DNA of 64,000 nt. It comes from JAKAWQ01 sp963745975 (GTDB taxonomy: Bacteria > Pseudomonadota > Alphaproteobacteria > Acetobacterales > Acetobacteraceae). The stretch is from positions 124,001 to 188,000 of the forward strand of contig CAVUZJ010000006.1 of NCBI GenBank assembly GCA_963745975.1, read 5' to 3'. Of the stretch, positions 53,501 to 62,272 are shown piece after piece; position 1 is the first letter of the stretch, and the number at the start of each line of letters is the position of its first letter. The position numbers were made by a program, and so were the translations under genes. Under the pieces are notes generated by a model. The model searched no databases and was not told where the DNA came from. It worked only from the letters and a program-made list of their open reading frames with translations.

Positions 53501-54177
53501 TGTCGTTCTCCGCGAAAGGCTTCGAGGGCGGAAAGATCGACCGTGTCGAACCGCTCACGGATGCGGAAGAGGAAGATGCCGATGACGATGAAGGCGATCA
53601 GCACCGAGAAGGCGACGCTGAGCTCGACCACGAGCGGCATGCCGCGCGCGCCGGCGGCGGCGAGGTCGATGCCGTTCTCGAGCGAGAGGAAGCCCGCGAC
53701 CTGGCCGACCGCGTTGCGCCGCGTGACCATGATGAGAAGGCCGATCAGCACGACGGAGAGCGCGAGCGCGATGTCCTGGCGGGAGACCGGGTCGGCATGC
53801 GCGGTGATCGGCAGCATGACGCGAAGCGAGAGGGCGACGAGCGCCATGCCGGCGAGCATGGTGGGGCCGATGCCGCCCACGGTCTCGACATTGCGATGGA
53901 TGCCGAGCCGCTCGACGATGCGGTCGAGCGCGCCCGGGATGACGAGCGCCTTGACCGAGAGCGCGATCACCGCGGAGACGTAGAGGGCGGGTGCGGCCTG
54001 GATGTGCGCCTGCCAGGCAACCGCGAGGGCGAGGATGAAGCCGTGCAGGCGGAGCACATTGATGAGCGCGGTGAGCCGGTCCTGGTAGAGCAGGAGGAAG
54101 CTCGCCAGGACCATGAAGCCCGCGAGCATGTGTGCGATGTCGAAGCCGAGCCCCATCGTCCCAAGCCCCATTATCAA
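53497..54177 (-). CDS. hyfE: HyfE-like membrane subunit
   Basis: A 226-residue protein with about six helices that matches HyfE, an NuoK-like part with an added N-terminal region: FMVLASFLLLYQDRLTALIN, then NAVGQVAGFLSLENGIDLAA. The Glu in SLENGI is the conserved acidic residue of NuoK-type subunits. The start ATG 54177 overlaps the hyfC stop, and its own stop overlaps the hyfF start. Confidence 0.9.
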   Translation of the reverse strand: MIMGLGTMGLGFDIAHMLAGFMVLASFLLLYQDRLTALINVLRLHGFILALAVAWQAHIQAAPALYVSAVIALSVKALVIPGALDRIVERLGIHRNVETVGGIGPTMLAGMALVALSLRVMLPITAHADPVSRQDIALALSVVLIGLLIMVTRRNAVGQVAGFLSLENGIDLAAAGARGMPLVVELSVAFSVLIAFIVIGIFLFRIRERFDTVDLSALEAFRGERQ

Positions 54178-55109
54178 AGCCCCCGCGAGACATAGAGGAG
54201 AAGCGTGCCGAGCAGCCCGAGCATGAGGCCGGCTCCAAGCAGCTCGGGCACGCGAAAAACGCGCATCTTGGCAATCGAGACCTCGAAGATTCCGAGCAGG
54301 ATGGCGGCGACGCCGAGCTTCGCCGCGTAGGCGAAGAGCCCGACGAGGGGGCCCGGCCCGTCGAGGCCGAACGGGAAAAAGATGCAGGCGATGATCGAGA
54401 GCGTGAGCAGGAGCTTGAGCGCAGCGGCGAGCTCGATCATCGCGAGATGCCGGCCCGAATATTCGAGCACCATCGCCTCGTGCACCATGGTGAGCTCGAG
54501 ATGCGTCGCGGGATTGTCCACCGGGATGCGCCCATTTTCGGCCAAGGCGACGATGCCGAGGGCGACGAGGGCAAGCGCGAAGGAGACGCGAAGGCCGGCC
54601 GCGGGGGAGAGCATGAAGGCGGCGATCGAGGAAAGCTCGGTCGAGCCCGCGGCGATGGCGAGCGTGACGACGATCATCAGCATCGCCGGCTCCGCGAGCG
54701 AGGCGAACATCACCTCGCGGCTCGCGCCGATGCCGCCGAAGCTGGTGCCGATATCGAGCCCGGCGAGAGCGAGCAGGAAGCGCGCGGCGCCGAGAAGGGC
54801 GGTGATGACGATGAGGTCGCCGAGCGGGGCGAAGGCGAGATGGGTGGAGAAGGTGGGGACGACGGAGGCGGCAGCCCAGGTGAGTGCGAGGATGAGATAG
54901 GGCGCCGTGCGGAAAAGCCAGGAGGCGTTCTCGGCGAGCACGACCTCCTTGGCGAGCAGGCGGGCGATCTGGCGGTAGGGCTGGATGAGCGGCGGGCCCT
55001 CTCGGAGCTGCAGCCGCGCCTTGACGGCGCGCACGATGCCGACGAGGCCGGGAGCGGCGAGAAGGACGAGGGCCATCTGCAGCGCCTCGATCGCGATGGC
55101 GCCGATCAT
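54174..55109 (-). CDS. hyfC: HyfC/NuoH-like membrane subunit
   Basis: A 311-residue membrane subunit of the NuoH/HycD/HyfC family that anchors the soluble arm. Landmarks are VKARLQLREGPPLIQPYRQI in the first loop and RIPVDNPATHLELTMVHEAM, the acidic loop expected at the quinone or electron-entry side. The start ATG 55109 overlaps the hyfB stop; the long upstream reading is the antisense of hyfB-coding sequence in another frame and is not part of the gene. Confidence 0.9.
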   Translation of the reverse strand: MIGAIAIEALQMALVLLAAPGLVGIVRAVKARLQLREGPPLIQPYRQIARLLAKEVVLAENASWLFRTAPYLILALTWAAASVVPTFSTHLAFAPLGDLIVITALLGAARFLLALAGLDIGTSFGGIGASREVMFASLAEPAMLMIVVTLAIAAGSTELSSIAAFMLSPAAGLRVSFALALVALGIVALAENGRIPVDNPATHLELTMVHEAMVLEYSGRHLAMIELAAALKLLLTLSIIACIFFPFGLDGPGPLVGLFAYAAKLGVAAILLGIFEVSIAKMRVFRVPELLGAGLMLGLLGTLLLYVSRGL

Positions 55110-57100
55110 TGGGTGAGCGCCAGCGCGAGCAACAGCGTCACAAGGGCCGCGAAGACGAAGAAAAGATAGCGGCGGATGGTGAGGAACTGGAGGCGGTCGG
55201 CGCTGGCCGCAAGGCGGTCCACGAAGCCAGCGACCGGGGCGTAGAAAATATCCCAGATCCGGTCGCGGAGCGCCGAGCGGATGCGGGCGGGCGCCGTCGA
55301 GCCGGGCGGGGGCATGCGCACCGCGCTCGCCGCGCCGAACACGATCGGGCCGAAGACCCGGCGGATGGGCTCGGCGAAGCTCGTGGCGGTGTATTGCGTT
55401 TCGGGGCGCGGATCGGGGAAGCCGCAATCCCAGGCAGGCGCGCGGCGCACCGCGTGGGTGGCGAGCCGGCGCGCACCGGCGATGGCGAGGCCGGTGACGG
55501 CGGCGAGGAGGAGAAAGATCGCGAACCCGTCATAGGAGCTGCGCGCGGCGGCGACCGGGATGATGACGCTCCAGGGAACGTGGCCCTGGGCAGGCATGGT
55601 CGCGCCGATCAGCGCGCTTGCGACCGGGGCGAGCGCGTTGATGACCACGGCCGGAAAAATGCCGGCGAGGAGGCAGAGTGCCGCGAGAACGCCCATCGCG
55701 CCCACGGAAAAGCGATCGGCCTCGCGCGCGGCGGCGGCTTCGGCGGAGCGCGGGCGGCCGAGGAAGGTGATGCCGAACGCCTTGACGAAGCAGGCAGCGG
55801 CGAGGGCGGCGGCAAGTGCGAGCAGCGCGCCGGCGACCGGGATGACGATCTTCGGGCCCCATTCGGGAAGGCCCGGCCCGAGCAGGATCGCCTGGAAGGT
55901 GAGCCACTCGGAGACGAAGCCATTGAGGGGCGGGAGCGCGGAGATCGCGGCACAGCCGACAAGGAAGAAGAAAGCGGTGCGCGGCATGCGATGGATCAGG
56001 CCGCCCTGACGCTCCATGTCGCGCGTGCCGGTGGCGGCATCGACAGAGCCCGCGCCGAAGAAGAGCAGGCTCTTGAAGACCGAATGGTTGAAGACATGAA
56101 AGAGCGCGGCGGTGAGCGCGAGTGCGGCTGCCGCCTGCTCGCCGGCGGCGGCGCGGAAGACCATCGCGAGCCCGACGCCGATGAAGATGATGCCGATATT
56201 CTCGACCGTGTGATAGGCGAGCAGACGCTTCAGATCGTGCTGCATCAGCGCGTAGAGCACGCCGAGCACGGCAGTGATGCCGCCGAGTGCGAGCACGATG
56301 AGGCCGAGCCAGTCGGGCGGAATGGGGAGGAGATCGAAGGCGATGCGGAGGAAGGCGTAAACGGCGACCTTCGTCATCACCCCGCTCATCAGCGCGGAGA
56401 CATGGCTCGGCGCGGCGGGATGGGCGAGCGGCAGCCAGGCATGCACCGGCACGAGGCCCGCCTTGGCGCCGGTGCCGAGAAGCGCGAGCAGCAGCGCGAG
56501 CGCGGCGAGGCCGGGCGCGGGATGGGCGAGGCGCATGGCGTCGAAGCCGTAGGACCCGGCGGCGCCGGCGAGCAGGCCGAAGCAGAGCAGGAGCGCGAAG
56601 CCGCTCAGCACCGCCATCAGCAGATAGACGCAGCCGGCGCGGATGCTCTCGCGGTCGCGGTGATGGACGAGGACGAGCGCCCAGGAGGCGAGCGACATCA
56701 GCTCCCATGCGAAGAGAAAGGAAAAAGCATCGTCGGCGAGGACGACGAGCTGAAGGGCGGCAATGAAGAGCGGATAGAAGGGAAGGACCCGCGCGGGCTC
56801 GGATTCGTGGCGGCCGTAGCCGATGGCGAAGACGCTCGCCGAGGCGGCGCCGAGATCGACGACGAAGAGAAAGAAGGCGGAGAGCGCGTCGAGCCGGAAA
56901 TGCCATCCGAGCCAGGGCAGGCCGAGCGGCAGGACGAGCGTTGCGGGCGGGGACGCGAGGGAGGCAAGCGCGAGGATCGCGGAGAGGCCGGTGACGAGGG
57001 CGGCGGCGGCGTAGAGAACGGCGCCCTGTCCTCGCGTGACGGTGCCGGCGAGTGCGAGCGCCAGCAGGATCGCGGTGCCGGCGAGAAGAAGAACGATCAT
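55106..57100 (-). CDS. hyfB: HyfB/NuoL-like proton-pumping membrane subunit
   Basis: A 664-residue antiporter-like subunit with about 15 helices. The core shows FLFAWELMSLASWALVLV with the conserved Glu, LGTGAKAGLVPVHAWLPLAH with the Lys, and ALFHVFNHSVFKSLLFFGAG. The long C-terminal extension (PAWDCGFPDPRPETQYTATS) is typical of HyfB. The start ATG 57100 overlaps the Xre regulator stop, so regulator and complex are made from one transcript. Confidence 0.9.
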   Translation of the reverse strand: MIVLLLAGTAILLALALAGTVTRGQGAVLYAAAALVTGLSAILALASLASPPATLVLPLGLPWLGWHFRLDALSAFFLFVVDLGAASASVFAIGYGRHESEPARVLPFYPLFIAALQLVVLADDAFSFLFAWELMSLASWALVLVHHRDRESIRAGCVYLLMAVLSGFALLLCFGLLAGAAGSYGFDAMRLAHPAPGLAALALLLALLGTGAKAGLVPVHAWLPLAHPAAPSHVSALMSGVMTKVAVYAFLRIAFDLLPIPPDWLGLIVLALGGITAVLGVLYALMQHDLKRLLAYHTVENIGIIFIGVGLAMVFRAAAGEQAAAALALTAALFHVFNHSVFKSLLFFGAGSVDAATGTRDMERQGGLIHRMPRTAFFFLVGCAAISALPPLNGFVSEWLTFQAILLGPGLPEWGPKIVIPVAGALLALAAALAAACFVKAFGITFLGRPRSAEAAAAREADRFSVGAMGVLAALCLLAGIFPAVVINALAPVASALIGATMPAQGHVPWSVIIPVAAARSSYDGFAIFLLLAAVTGLAIAGARRLATHAVRRAPAWDCGFPDPRPETQYTATSFAEPIRRVFGPIVFGAASAVRMPPPGSTAPARIRSALRDRIWDIFYAPVAGFVDRLAASADRLQFLTIRRYLFFVFAALVTLLLALALTQ

Positions 57101-57351
57101 GGGCTGCGCCGGATGAGGCGGACGCCGCGGCCGCCGTCCGCGCTCGCGGCGCCCTCGCCGATCAGCTCGATGCCGGCGAGGTTGAGCGCGCCGATGAGCT
57201 TCATCAGCGAATCGACCTGGCCGCGGATCACGCCCTCGCTCGCCTCCATGCGCTGGATGGTCGGGAGCGAGAGGCCGGAAAGCTCGGCGAGGCGCCGCTG
57301 GTCGATGCCAAGCAGCGCCCGGGCAGACCGCATCTGTCCCGCCGTGATCAT
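57097..57351 (-). CDS. Small Xre-type helix-turn-helix regulator leading the Hyf-like operon
   Basis: An 84-residue protein: HTH MRSARALLGIDQRRLAELSG, then LSLPTIQRMEASEG, with a short C-terminal tail. It is the first gene of the operon and overlaps hyfB by 4 bp, so it is probably an autoregulator of the complex. The 57-bp AT-richer stretch upstream (57352-57408), continuing into the end of the next gene, is the likely promoter. Confidence 0.85.
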   Translation of the reverse strand: MITAGQMRSARALLGIDQRRLAELSGLSLPTIQRMEASEGVIRGQVDSLMKLIGALNLAGIELIGEGAASADGGRGVRLIRRSP

Positions 57352-57408
57352 GCGGCGGCCCTTAGAACTTTACCTTGTGCAGTGCAATACGATGTTTGAG
57401 ATATCAGT

Positions 57409-59375
57409 TCATACGGTTTGTAATAGCGCATCGGCGACCACGACGCCTTCGCCTTCGGCCATCAGGATGAGCGGGTTGATCTCCGCCTCGGCGATTTCGG
57501 GCAGGGCGGCGAGGGCGGAGAAGCGGGCGACGGCCCGGGCGAGCGCCGCGAGGTCGCCCTTCGGCAGGCCGCGATAGCCGCGCGCCGGGGCGAGGCCCCT
57601 CACCTCCCCGATCATCTCGGCGGCCTCGACCTCGCTCACAGGCGCTGCGCGGAGCACGATGTCGCCGAAAATTTCGGCGAGCACGCCGCCCGTTCCGAGC
57701 GCCACCACGGGGCCAACCGTGGGATCGCGGCGGAAGCCGAGAATCAGCTCGGCGACGCCGCGCGCCATGGGCTGGGCGAGGAAGCCCGAGATCCGCCCGC
57801 CGAGGCGGGCGCGCATCGCGGCGGCGGCGGCGCGCAATTGGGCGGCATCGGCGATATCGAGTGCCACCGCGCCCGCCTCGGTCTTGTGCGCGAGGGAGGA
57901 GGAAACGGCCTTGAGCGCGACCGGGTAGGAAAGCGCGGGCGGGTCCTCGGGATCGACGGGAACGGCGCCGTCGGGCAGGCCGAGGGCTGCGAAGACGGCG
58001 CGGGCGCCAGGCTCGTCCCCGGCGCGCGGAAGAAGCGATTTCGCTGCCGATACATCCGGGGTGGCAGGCACCGTGCGTGGCGCGCGCCAGTCGAGCCAGC
58101 CGCGCACGGCGTCGGCGCAGGATTCGGGCGTGCGGAAGGAGGCGATCCCGGCCTCGGCGAGCAGCTTGAGCGAGGCAGGCGCTTCGGGCGTGAGGAAGGC
58201 GATGAGCGGATTTTTTCCCCGTGCCGCGATCACGCCCGCGACCGCTTCGTGCGGGCGGAACTGCGCGGAGCTCCCGATCACCGCAATCGCGAGATCGGCG
58301 TCCGCCGCATCGCGCGCGTCCGCAAGCGCCTCGGCGACCGTGCCCTTCGCGGCACCCGCGAGTGTGGTGTCGTGCATGCGGGCGGTCGCGATGCCGAAGA
58401 GCCCGAGCCGATCGACCACCATCGCCCCGCCGCCGCCCGTGGTGGTGACGACGCGCACCGCACGCTTGGGCGCTTGAGGCGGGCCTGCGGCGGCAAGCGG
58501 GGGATCTCGAAGAGCGTCTCGAGCTGATCGACGCGGAGGATCCCGTGGGCGCGGAAGAAGGCATCCGTTGCCGCGTCCGAGCCGGCGATGGCGCCGGTGT
58601 GGGTCGTCGCGAGCGCCGCGCCCGCCTCGGATCTGCCGAGCTTGTAGGCGATGATTGGTTTTCCCCTGGCGTGCGCCTTCCGCGCGGCCGCCGCAATGCG
58701 CTCCGGATCGCGGATCGTTTCGAGGAAAAGAAGAATGGCCTCGGTCTCGGAATCCTCGACCAGCAGCTCCGCGATTTCGCCGGCCGAAAGATCCGCCTCG
58801 TTTCCGGTGCCGATCAGCTTGGCGAAGCCGATGCCGCGCGCCGCCGCCCGCGAGATGAGCGCGCCCATCAGGCTACCCGAGTGGGAGACGAGGGAGAGCC
58901 GCCCCTTGGGGAGCGCATCGGCCTCGAGCGCGGCATTGACCGAGCAGGCGATGGAAGCGGGGACGTTGATCATCCCCATGCTGTTGGGGCCGACGAGGCG
59001 CATGCCGGCGGCGCGCGCCTTCGCCACCATCGCACGCTCGACCCCGGCCCCTTCGGCGCCGGCGTCGGCGAAGCCGTCGGCAAGGATGCACGCCACCGGC
59101 ACGCGCGCGGCGGCGCATTCCCCGACCGCCTCCGGCACCAGTGGCGTGCCCACCAGGATATAGGCGAGATCGATGGGCTCCGGGAGTGCTGCCATCGAAG
59201 GAAAGGCCCTTTCGCCGAGCACCTCGGCGGCGCGGGGATTGACCGGATAGAGCGCGCCCTTGAACCCGTGGCGGCGGAGGTAGATTTGGGCCCGCGCCGT
59301 CAGCCGCCGCGGATCGGAGGAGGCGCCGATCAGCGCGATGCGCCGCGGCGCGAACAGCGCCTCGGCGAGGCTCAT
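57409..59375 (-). pseudogene. ADP-forming acyl-CoA synthetase (acetate-CoA ligase family), one frameshift
   Basis: The N-terminal frame starts at ATG 59375 with a CoA-binding domain (IALIGASSDPRRLT) and a ligase domain (SLVSHSGSLMGALISRAAAR). The C-terminal frame, open from before 58458 to 57409, starts VVTTTGGGGAMVVDRLG and holds the ATP-grasp part (YPVALKAVSSSLAHKTEAGA). Adding one base at a run of five G at 58499-58503 joins them into a normal protein of about 655 residues (FEIPPLAAAG...). It is coupled to an acyl-CoA dehydrogenase by ATGA. Either a true frameshift mutation, a slippery variable run, or a sequence error. Confidence 0.75.
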
Positions 59376-60520
59376 CGGGCCCTTTGGGAAAAGGAGCGAC
59401 CGAAGATGCCCTCGGCGATGCGGTTCTTCATCATCTCGAGCGAGCCGCCGGCGATCATCCAGCCGCGCGTCTTGCGCAGGCAGTATTCCACCAGAAGCTC
59501 CTGCGAATAGCCGGCGCCGCCCATCACTTGCAGCGATTCGTTGGCGGCGAGGAATCCCGCCTGATTGCAGGCATACTTGGCCATCGCGACGTCCGTGGCG
59601 TCCGGCAGGCCGCGACCGGCGCGGGCGGCGGCACGGTGAAGGAGAAGCTCGGCGGCATCGAGTGCGACGCGCATCTCGGCGAACTTCCACTGCAAGCCCT
59701 GGAACTCCATGAGCGGCCGGCCGAACTGGCGGCGCGTCTCGGCATGCGCCTTTGCCGCGCGGAAGCAATATTCGCCGAGCGAGAGCGCGCGCGCCGAATT
59801 GCCCAGGCGCTCGACATTGAAACCCGCGATCTGCTTGCGGAACCCGCCCTCCCTCAAGAGCACCATCTCCGGCGGAATGAAGACATTGTCGAAATAGAGC
59901 GCGCACCAGCTCTCGCCGTTCATGTATTGCGTCGGCGCGCCGAGCCGGAAGCCCTCCATGCCGCGCTCGACGAGCACGCTGCCGATGCCGTCGAGCCCCG
60001 GACCGAAACGGCAATAGACGAGGAAGACCGAGGCGTCCTCGGTGTTGGTGGTGAAGATCTTGCTCCCGTTCAGCCGATAGGAGTTCCCGTCCGCCGTGGC
60101 CGTGGTCCTGAGGTCGGTGACGGCCGAGCCGGCCTCGGGCTCGGTCATCGCGACCGCGGCGATCATTTCGCCTCTCAGCAGCGGGGCGAAGAAGCGCTCC
60201 TTCTGGGCAGGGCTCGCATATTCGGCGAGCGTGCGGAAGGCGCCGAAATTACCCGCCTGGAACACGTCCGCGCTGCGCGGGCAGTGAAGTGCGATCTCCT
60301 GCATCGCCAGCACCGCGTCGAGCAGGGTCCCGCCCTGCCCGCCATCCGCCTCGGGCAGCATGACGCCGAACAATCCCGCCTCGGCCATCAACTTCGCGAC
60401 ATCCCAGGGAAAGCGCGGATCGTGCGCCCGGGCGAGCGCACCCTCGGCGAGATGGCGTTCGGCGAAGGCGCGCACGCTCTCGCGGAACGCGCGCTCGGTC
60501 TCGGTCGGCGAAAAATCCAC
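59372..60520 (-). CDS. Acyl-CoA dehydrogenase
   Basis: A 382-residue flavoenzyme that introduces a double bond next to the CoA thioester. Landmarks are AVAMTEPEAGSAVTDL near the FAD and substrate site, NGSKIFTTNTEDAS, ETRRQFGRPLMEFQGLQWKF and QVMGGAGYSQELLVEYCLRK. The start is GTG 60520, 2 bp after the SDR stop; no ATG lies before the conserved region. With the SDR upstream and the CoA ligase downstream it makes an acyl-CoA breakdown operon. Confidence 0.92.
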   Translation of the reverse strand: MDFSPTETERAFRESVRAFAERHLAEGALARAHDPRFPWDVAKLMAEAGLFGVMLPEADGGQGGTLLDAVLAMQEIALHCPRSADVFQAGNFGAFRTLAEYASPAQKERFFAPLLRGEMIAAVAMTEPEAGSAVTDLRTTATADGNSYRLNGSKIFTTNTEDASVFLVYCRFGPGLDGIGSVLVERGMEGFRLGAPTQYMNGESWCALYFDNVFIPPEMVLLREGGFRKQIAGFNVERLGNSARALSLGEYCFRAAKAHAETRRQFGRPLMEFQGLQWKFAEMRVALDAAELLLHRAAARAGRGLPDATDVAMAKYACNQAGFLAANESLQVMGGAGYSQELLVEYCLRKTRGWMIAGGSLEMMKNRIAEGIFGRSFSQRAR

Positions 60521-60522
60521 CG

Positions 60523-61428
60523 CTAGACGGGATCCCAGCAGAAAACATCGCCGCTGCGTTCGAGCGGGACGAAGGAGGGTTTCAGCGCCGGCACCGCATA
60601 TTCCGCGATCAGCTCCGGCGTCCAGCCTTCTGCGCGATGGATCCCCCGCACCGGCCTGATCTGGCTCATCAGGAAAATCTCGTTGTGCCGCGTGGCGAAA
60701 ATCTGCCCGCTGATGCCCGAAGCCGCATCGGAGGCGAGGAAGACCGCCATCGGCGCGTTCTTGTCCGGCGTCATCTGCTGGATGCGCGCGACGCGCGCCT
60801 GCTGCTCCGGCGTCTCGGCCGGGATCGAGCTTGTCATCCGGCTCCAGGCAAAGGGGGAAATGCAGTTCGAGCGGACATGGAAGCGCTCCATGTCGAGCGC
60901 GATCGATTTCGAGAGCGCGGCAATGCCGAGCTTGGCCGCCGAATAGTTCGCCTGGCCGAAATTGCCGATCAGGCCCGACGTGCTCGTCATGTGCACGTAG
61001 GCGCCGCCTTCCTGCTTGCGGAAATGCTCGCCAGCGGCGCGGCTGACGAAGAAGCTCCCATTGAGATGAACGTTGATCACGGCAAGCCAGTCCTCGGGCG
61101 ACATGCGATGGAAGATCACGTCGCGGAGAATGCCGGCATTGTTGACGACGATGTCGATCCGCCCGAATGCATCGAGCGCGGCCTGCACGATCCTCCTGGC
61201 CGAGCCCCATTCACTCACCGAATCGGTGCTGATGGCGGCCCTGCCGCCGGCCTGCTCGATGATCGCCTTCGTCTCTTCGGCCGGCGTCGCCGAATTTCCC
61301 TCGCCGGAAAGCGAGGCACCGATATCGTTGATCAGCACCGCGGCCCCGGAGGCAGCCATCGCCACCGCGATCGCCCGGCCGATGCCGCCGCCGGCACCCG
61401 TGACCAGCGCAACCTTGCCCTCCAGCAT
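60523..61428 (-). CDS. SDR family dehydrogenase (MFE-2/HSD17B4-like)
   Basis: A 301-residue short-chain dehydrogenase. It has VTGAGGGIGRAIAVAMAASG, VVNNAGILRD, catalytic Ser in HMTSTSGLIGNFGQ and YSAAK. The extended C-terminal part (GWTPELIAEYAVPALKPSF) resembles 3-hydroxyacyl-CoA dehydrogenases of multifunctional-enzyme type. The start ATG 61428 has GGGAGGAG; it is the first gene of the acyl-CoA operon. Confidence 0.9.
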   Translation of the reverse strand: MLEGKVALVTGAGGGIGRAIAVAMAASGAAVLINDIGASLSGEGNSATPAEETKAIIEQAGGRAAISTDSVSEWGSARRIVQAALDAFGRIDIVVNNAGILRDVIFHRMSPEDWLAVINVHLNGSFFVSRAAGEHFRKQEGGAYVHMTSTSGLIGNFGQANYSAAKLGIAALSKSIALDMERFHVRSNCISPFAWSRMTSSIPAETPEQQARVARIQQMTPDKNAPMAVFLASDAASGISGQIFATRHNEIFLMSQIRPVRGIHRAEGWTPELIAEYAVPALKPSFVPLERSGDVFCWDPV

Positions 61429-61560
61429 CGACGCTCCTCCCACCCTCTCGATCCGCGGACGTTAGGGGGCTCCGCCGGCCTTGTGAACCGGGGCCCGGCG
61501 GCGGCATCCTGTCGCCGACCCGACTGCCCATCTCCGCGACCGCGCCGGGCAGCCCCTGCC

Positions 61561-61699
61561 GGGCTAGTGTCCCGATTCTGAAGTCCGCCGCATTGACATG
61601 CGGTCGGAATCGGGACATTCGCTGTTTGTTTTCAGTGGCCTGCTTATCCCCTCCGTTCGTCGCGAAATGCGACGAACTTCGGGGGCAGGACACTAGCCC
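61561..61699. mobile_element. MITE-like element (139 bp, IS630/Tc1-type TA ends suspected)
   Basis: Inverted ends GGGCTAGTGTCC (61561-61572) and GGACACTAGCCC (61688-61699), 12 bp, perfect. Inside are a hairpin CCCGATTC...GAATCGGG and a hairpin TTCGTCGC/GCGACGAA (about 61660-61679). No coding capacity. The TA in CTAG at each end fits a Tc1/IS630-like TA target duplication. Its right end gives the stop codon of the PAS gene. Confidence 0.6.
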
Positions 61700-62121
61700 T
61701 GCTTTGCCGATACCTGCTTGCGCAAGGCGCGCATTTCCTCGAATTGCCTTGTCACGTCCCGCATGACCGCCGCGATGCCGCAGATTGCTCCGCCATCGTC
61801 GCGGAAGGGGAGGATCGTGAATTCGACCGAAATACGCGTGCCGTCCTTGCGGATGGCGGGCACAGCCAGCAGCGCCCCTGCTTCGTAATGGCTCTTTCCC
61901 GTACGGACCGTCTCATGGAAGCCGTCCCAGTGCCGCCGCCGCAGCGGCTCGGGGATGATGATGTCGAGCGACTGTCCTGACGCTTCGTCGCGCGCGAAGC
62001 CGAATATCCGCTCGGCGCCGCTGTTCCAGAAACGGATCCGCCCCTCTGCATCGGCATAGATGACGGCATCGGCCATCTCGCTCACGAGGGTGCCGGAGAA
62101 GTGTCCGAAATCGAATTCCAT
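61693..62121 (-). CDS. Single PAS domain protein
   Basis: A 142-residue protein consisting of one PAS domain (MADAVIYADAEGRIRFWNSG, then AERIFGFARDEASGQSLDII and FRDDGGAICGIAAVMRDVT). There is no output domain such as kinase or GGDEF. The C-terminal helix FEEMRALRKQV would normally lead into one. The TAG stop lies within the MITE-like element, so the gene may be a truncated former sensor; its 5' end is intact. Confidence 0.85.
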   Translation of the reverse strand: MEFDFGHFSGTLVSEMADAVIYADAEGRIRFWNSGAERIFGFARDEASGQSLDIIIPEPLRRRHWDGFHETVRTGKSHYEAGALLAVPAIRKDGTRISVEFTILPFRDDGGAICGIAAVMRDVTRQFEEMRALRKQVSAKQG

Positions 62122-62272
62122 CAGTGTCCTTCTTCGGGAGATGCGAGAGCAGGCGAGGCATTCCGGCGAGCTCCGGCCGGGCCGGGGCGCAGCACCGTGG
62201 GCGCCGTTCGGCCTCCATCCCTCGCCCGACGGCGAGCGATGGAGGCCCGGGGAACGAACGCCGCGCGGGTCC

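Noticed and set aside
50193..57100. Working NiFe hydrogenase or formate hydrogenlyase
   Set aside because: The large subunit lacks the NiFe ligands and no maturation or formate dehydrogenase genes are present.
55109..57577. Open plus-strand frame of 822 codons rich in Glu/Arg/Gly
   Set aside because: Antisense shadow of hyfB; the composition is that of reversed membrane-protein codons.
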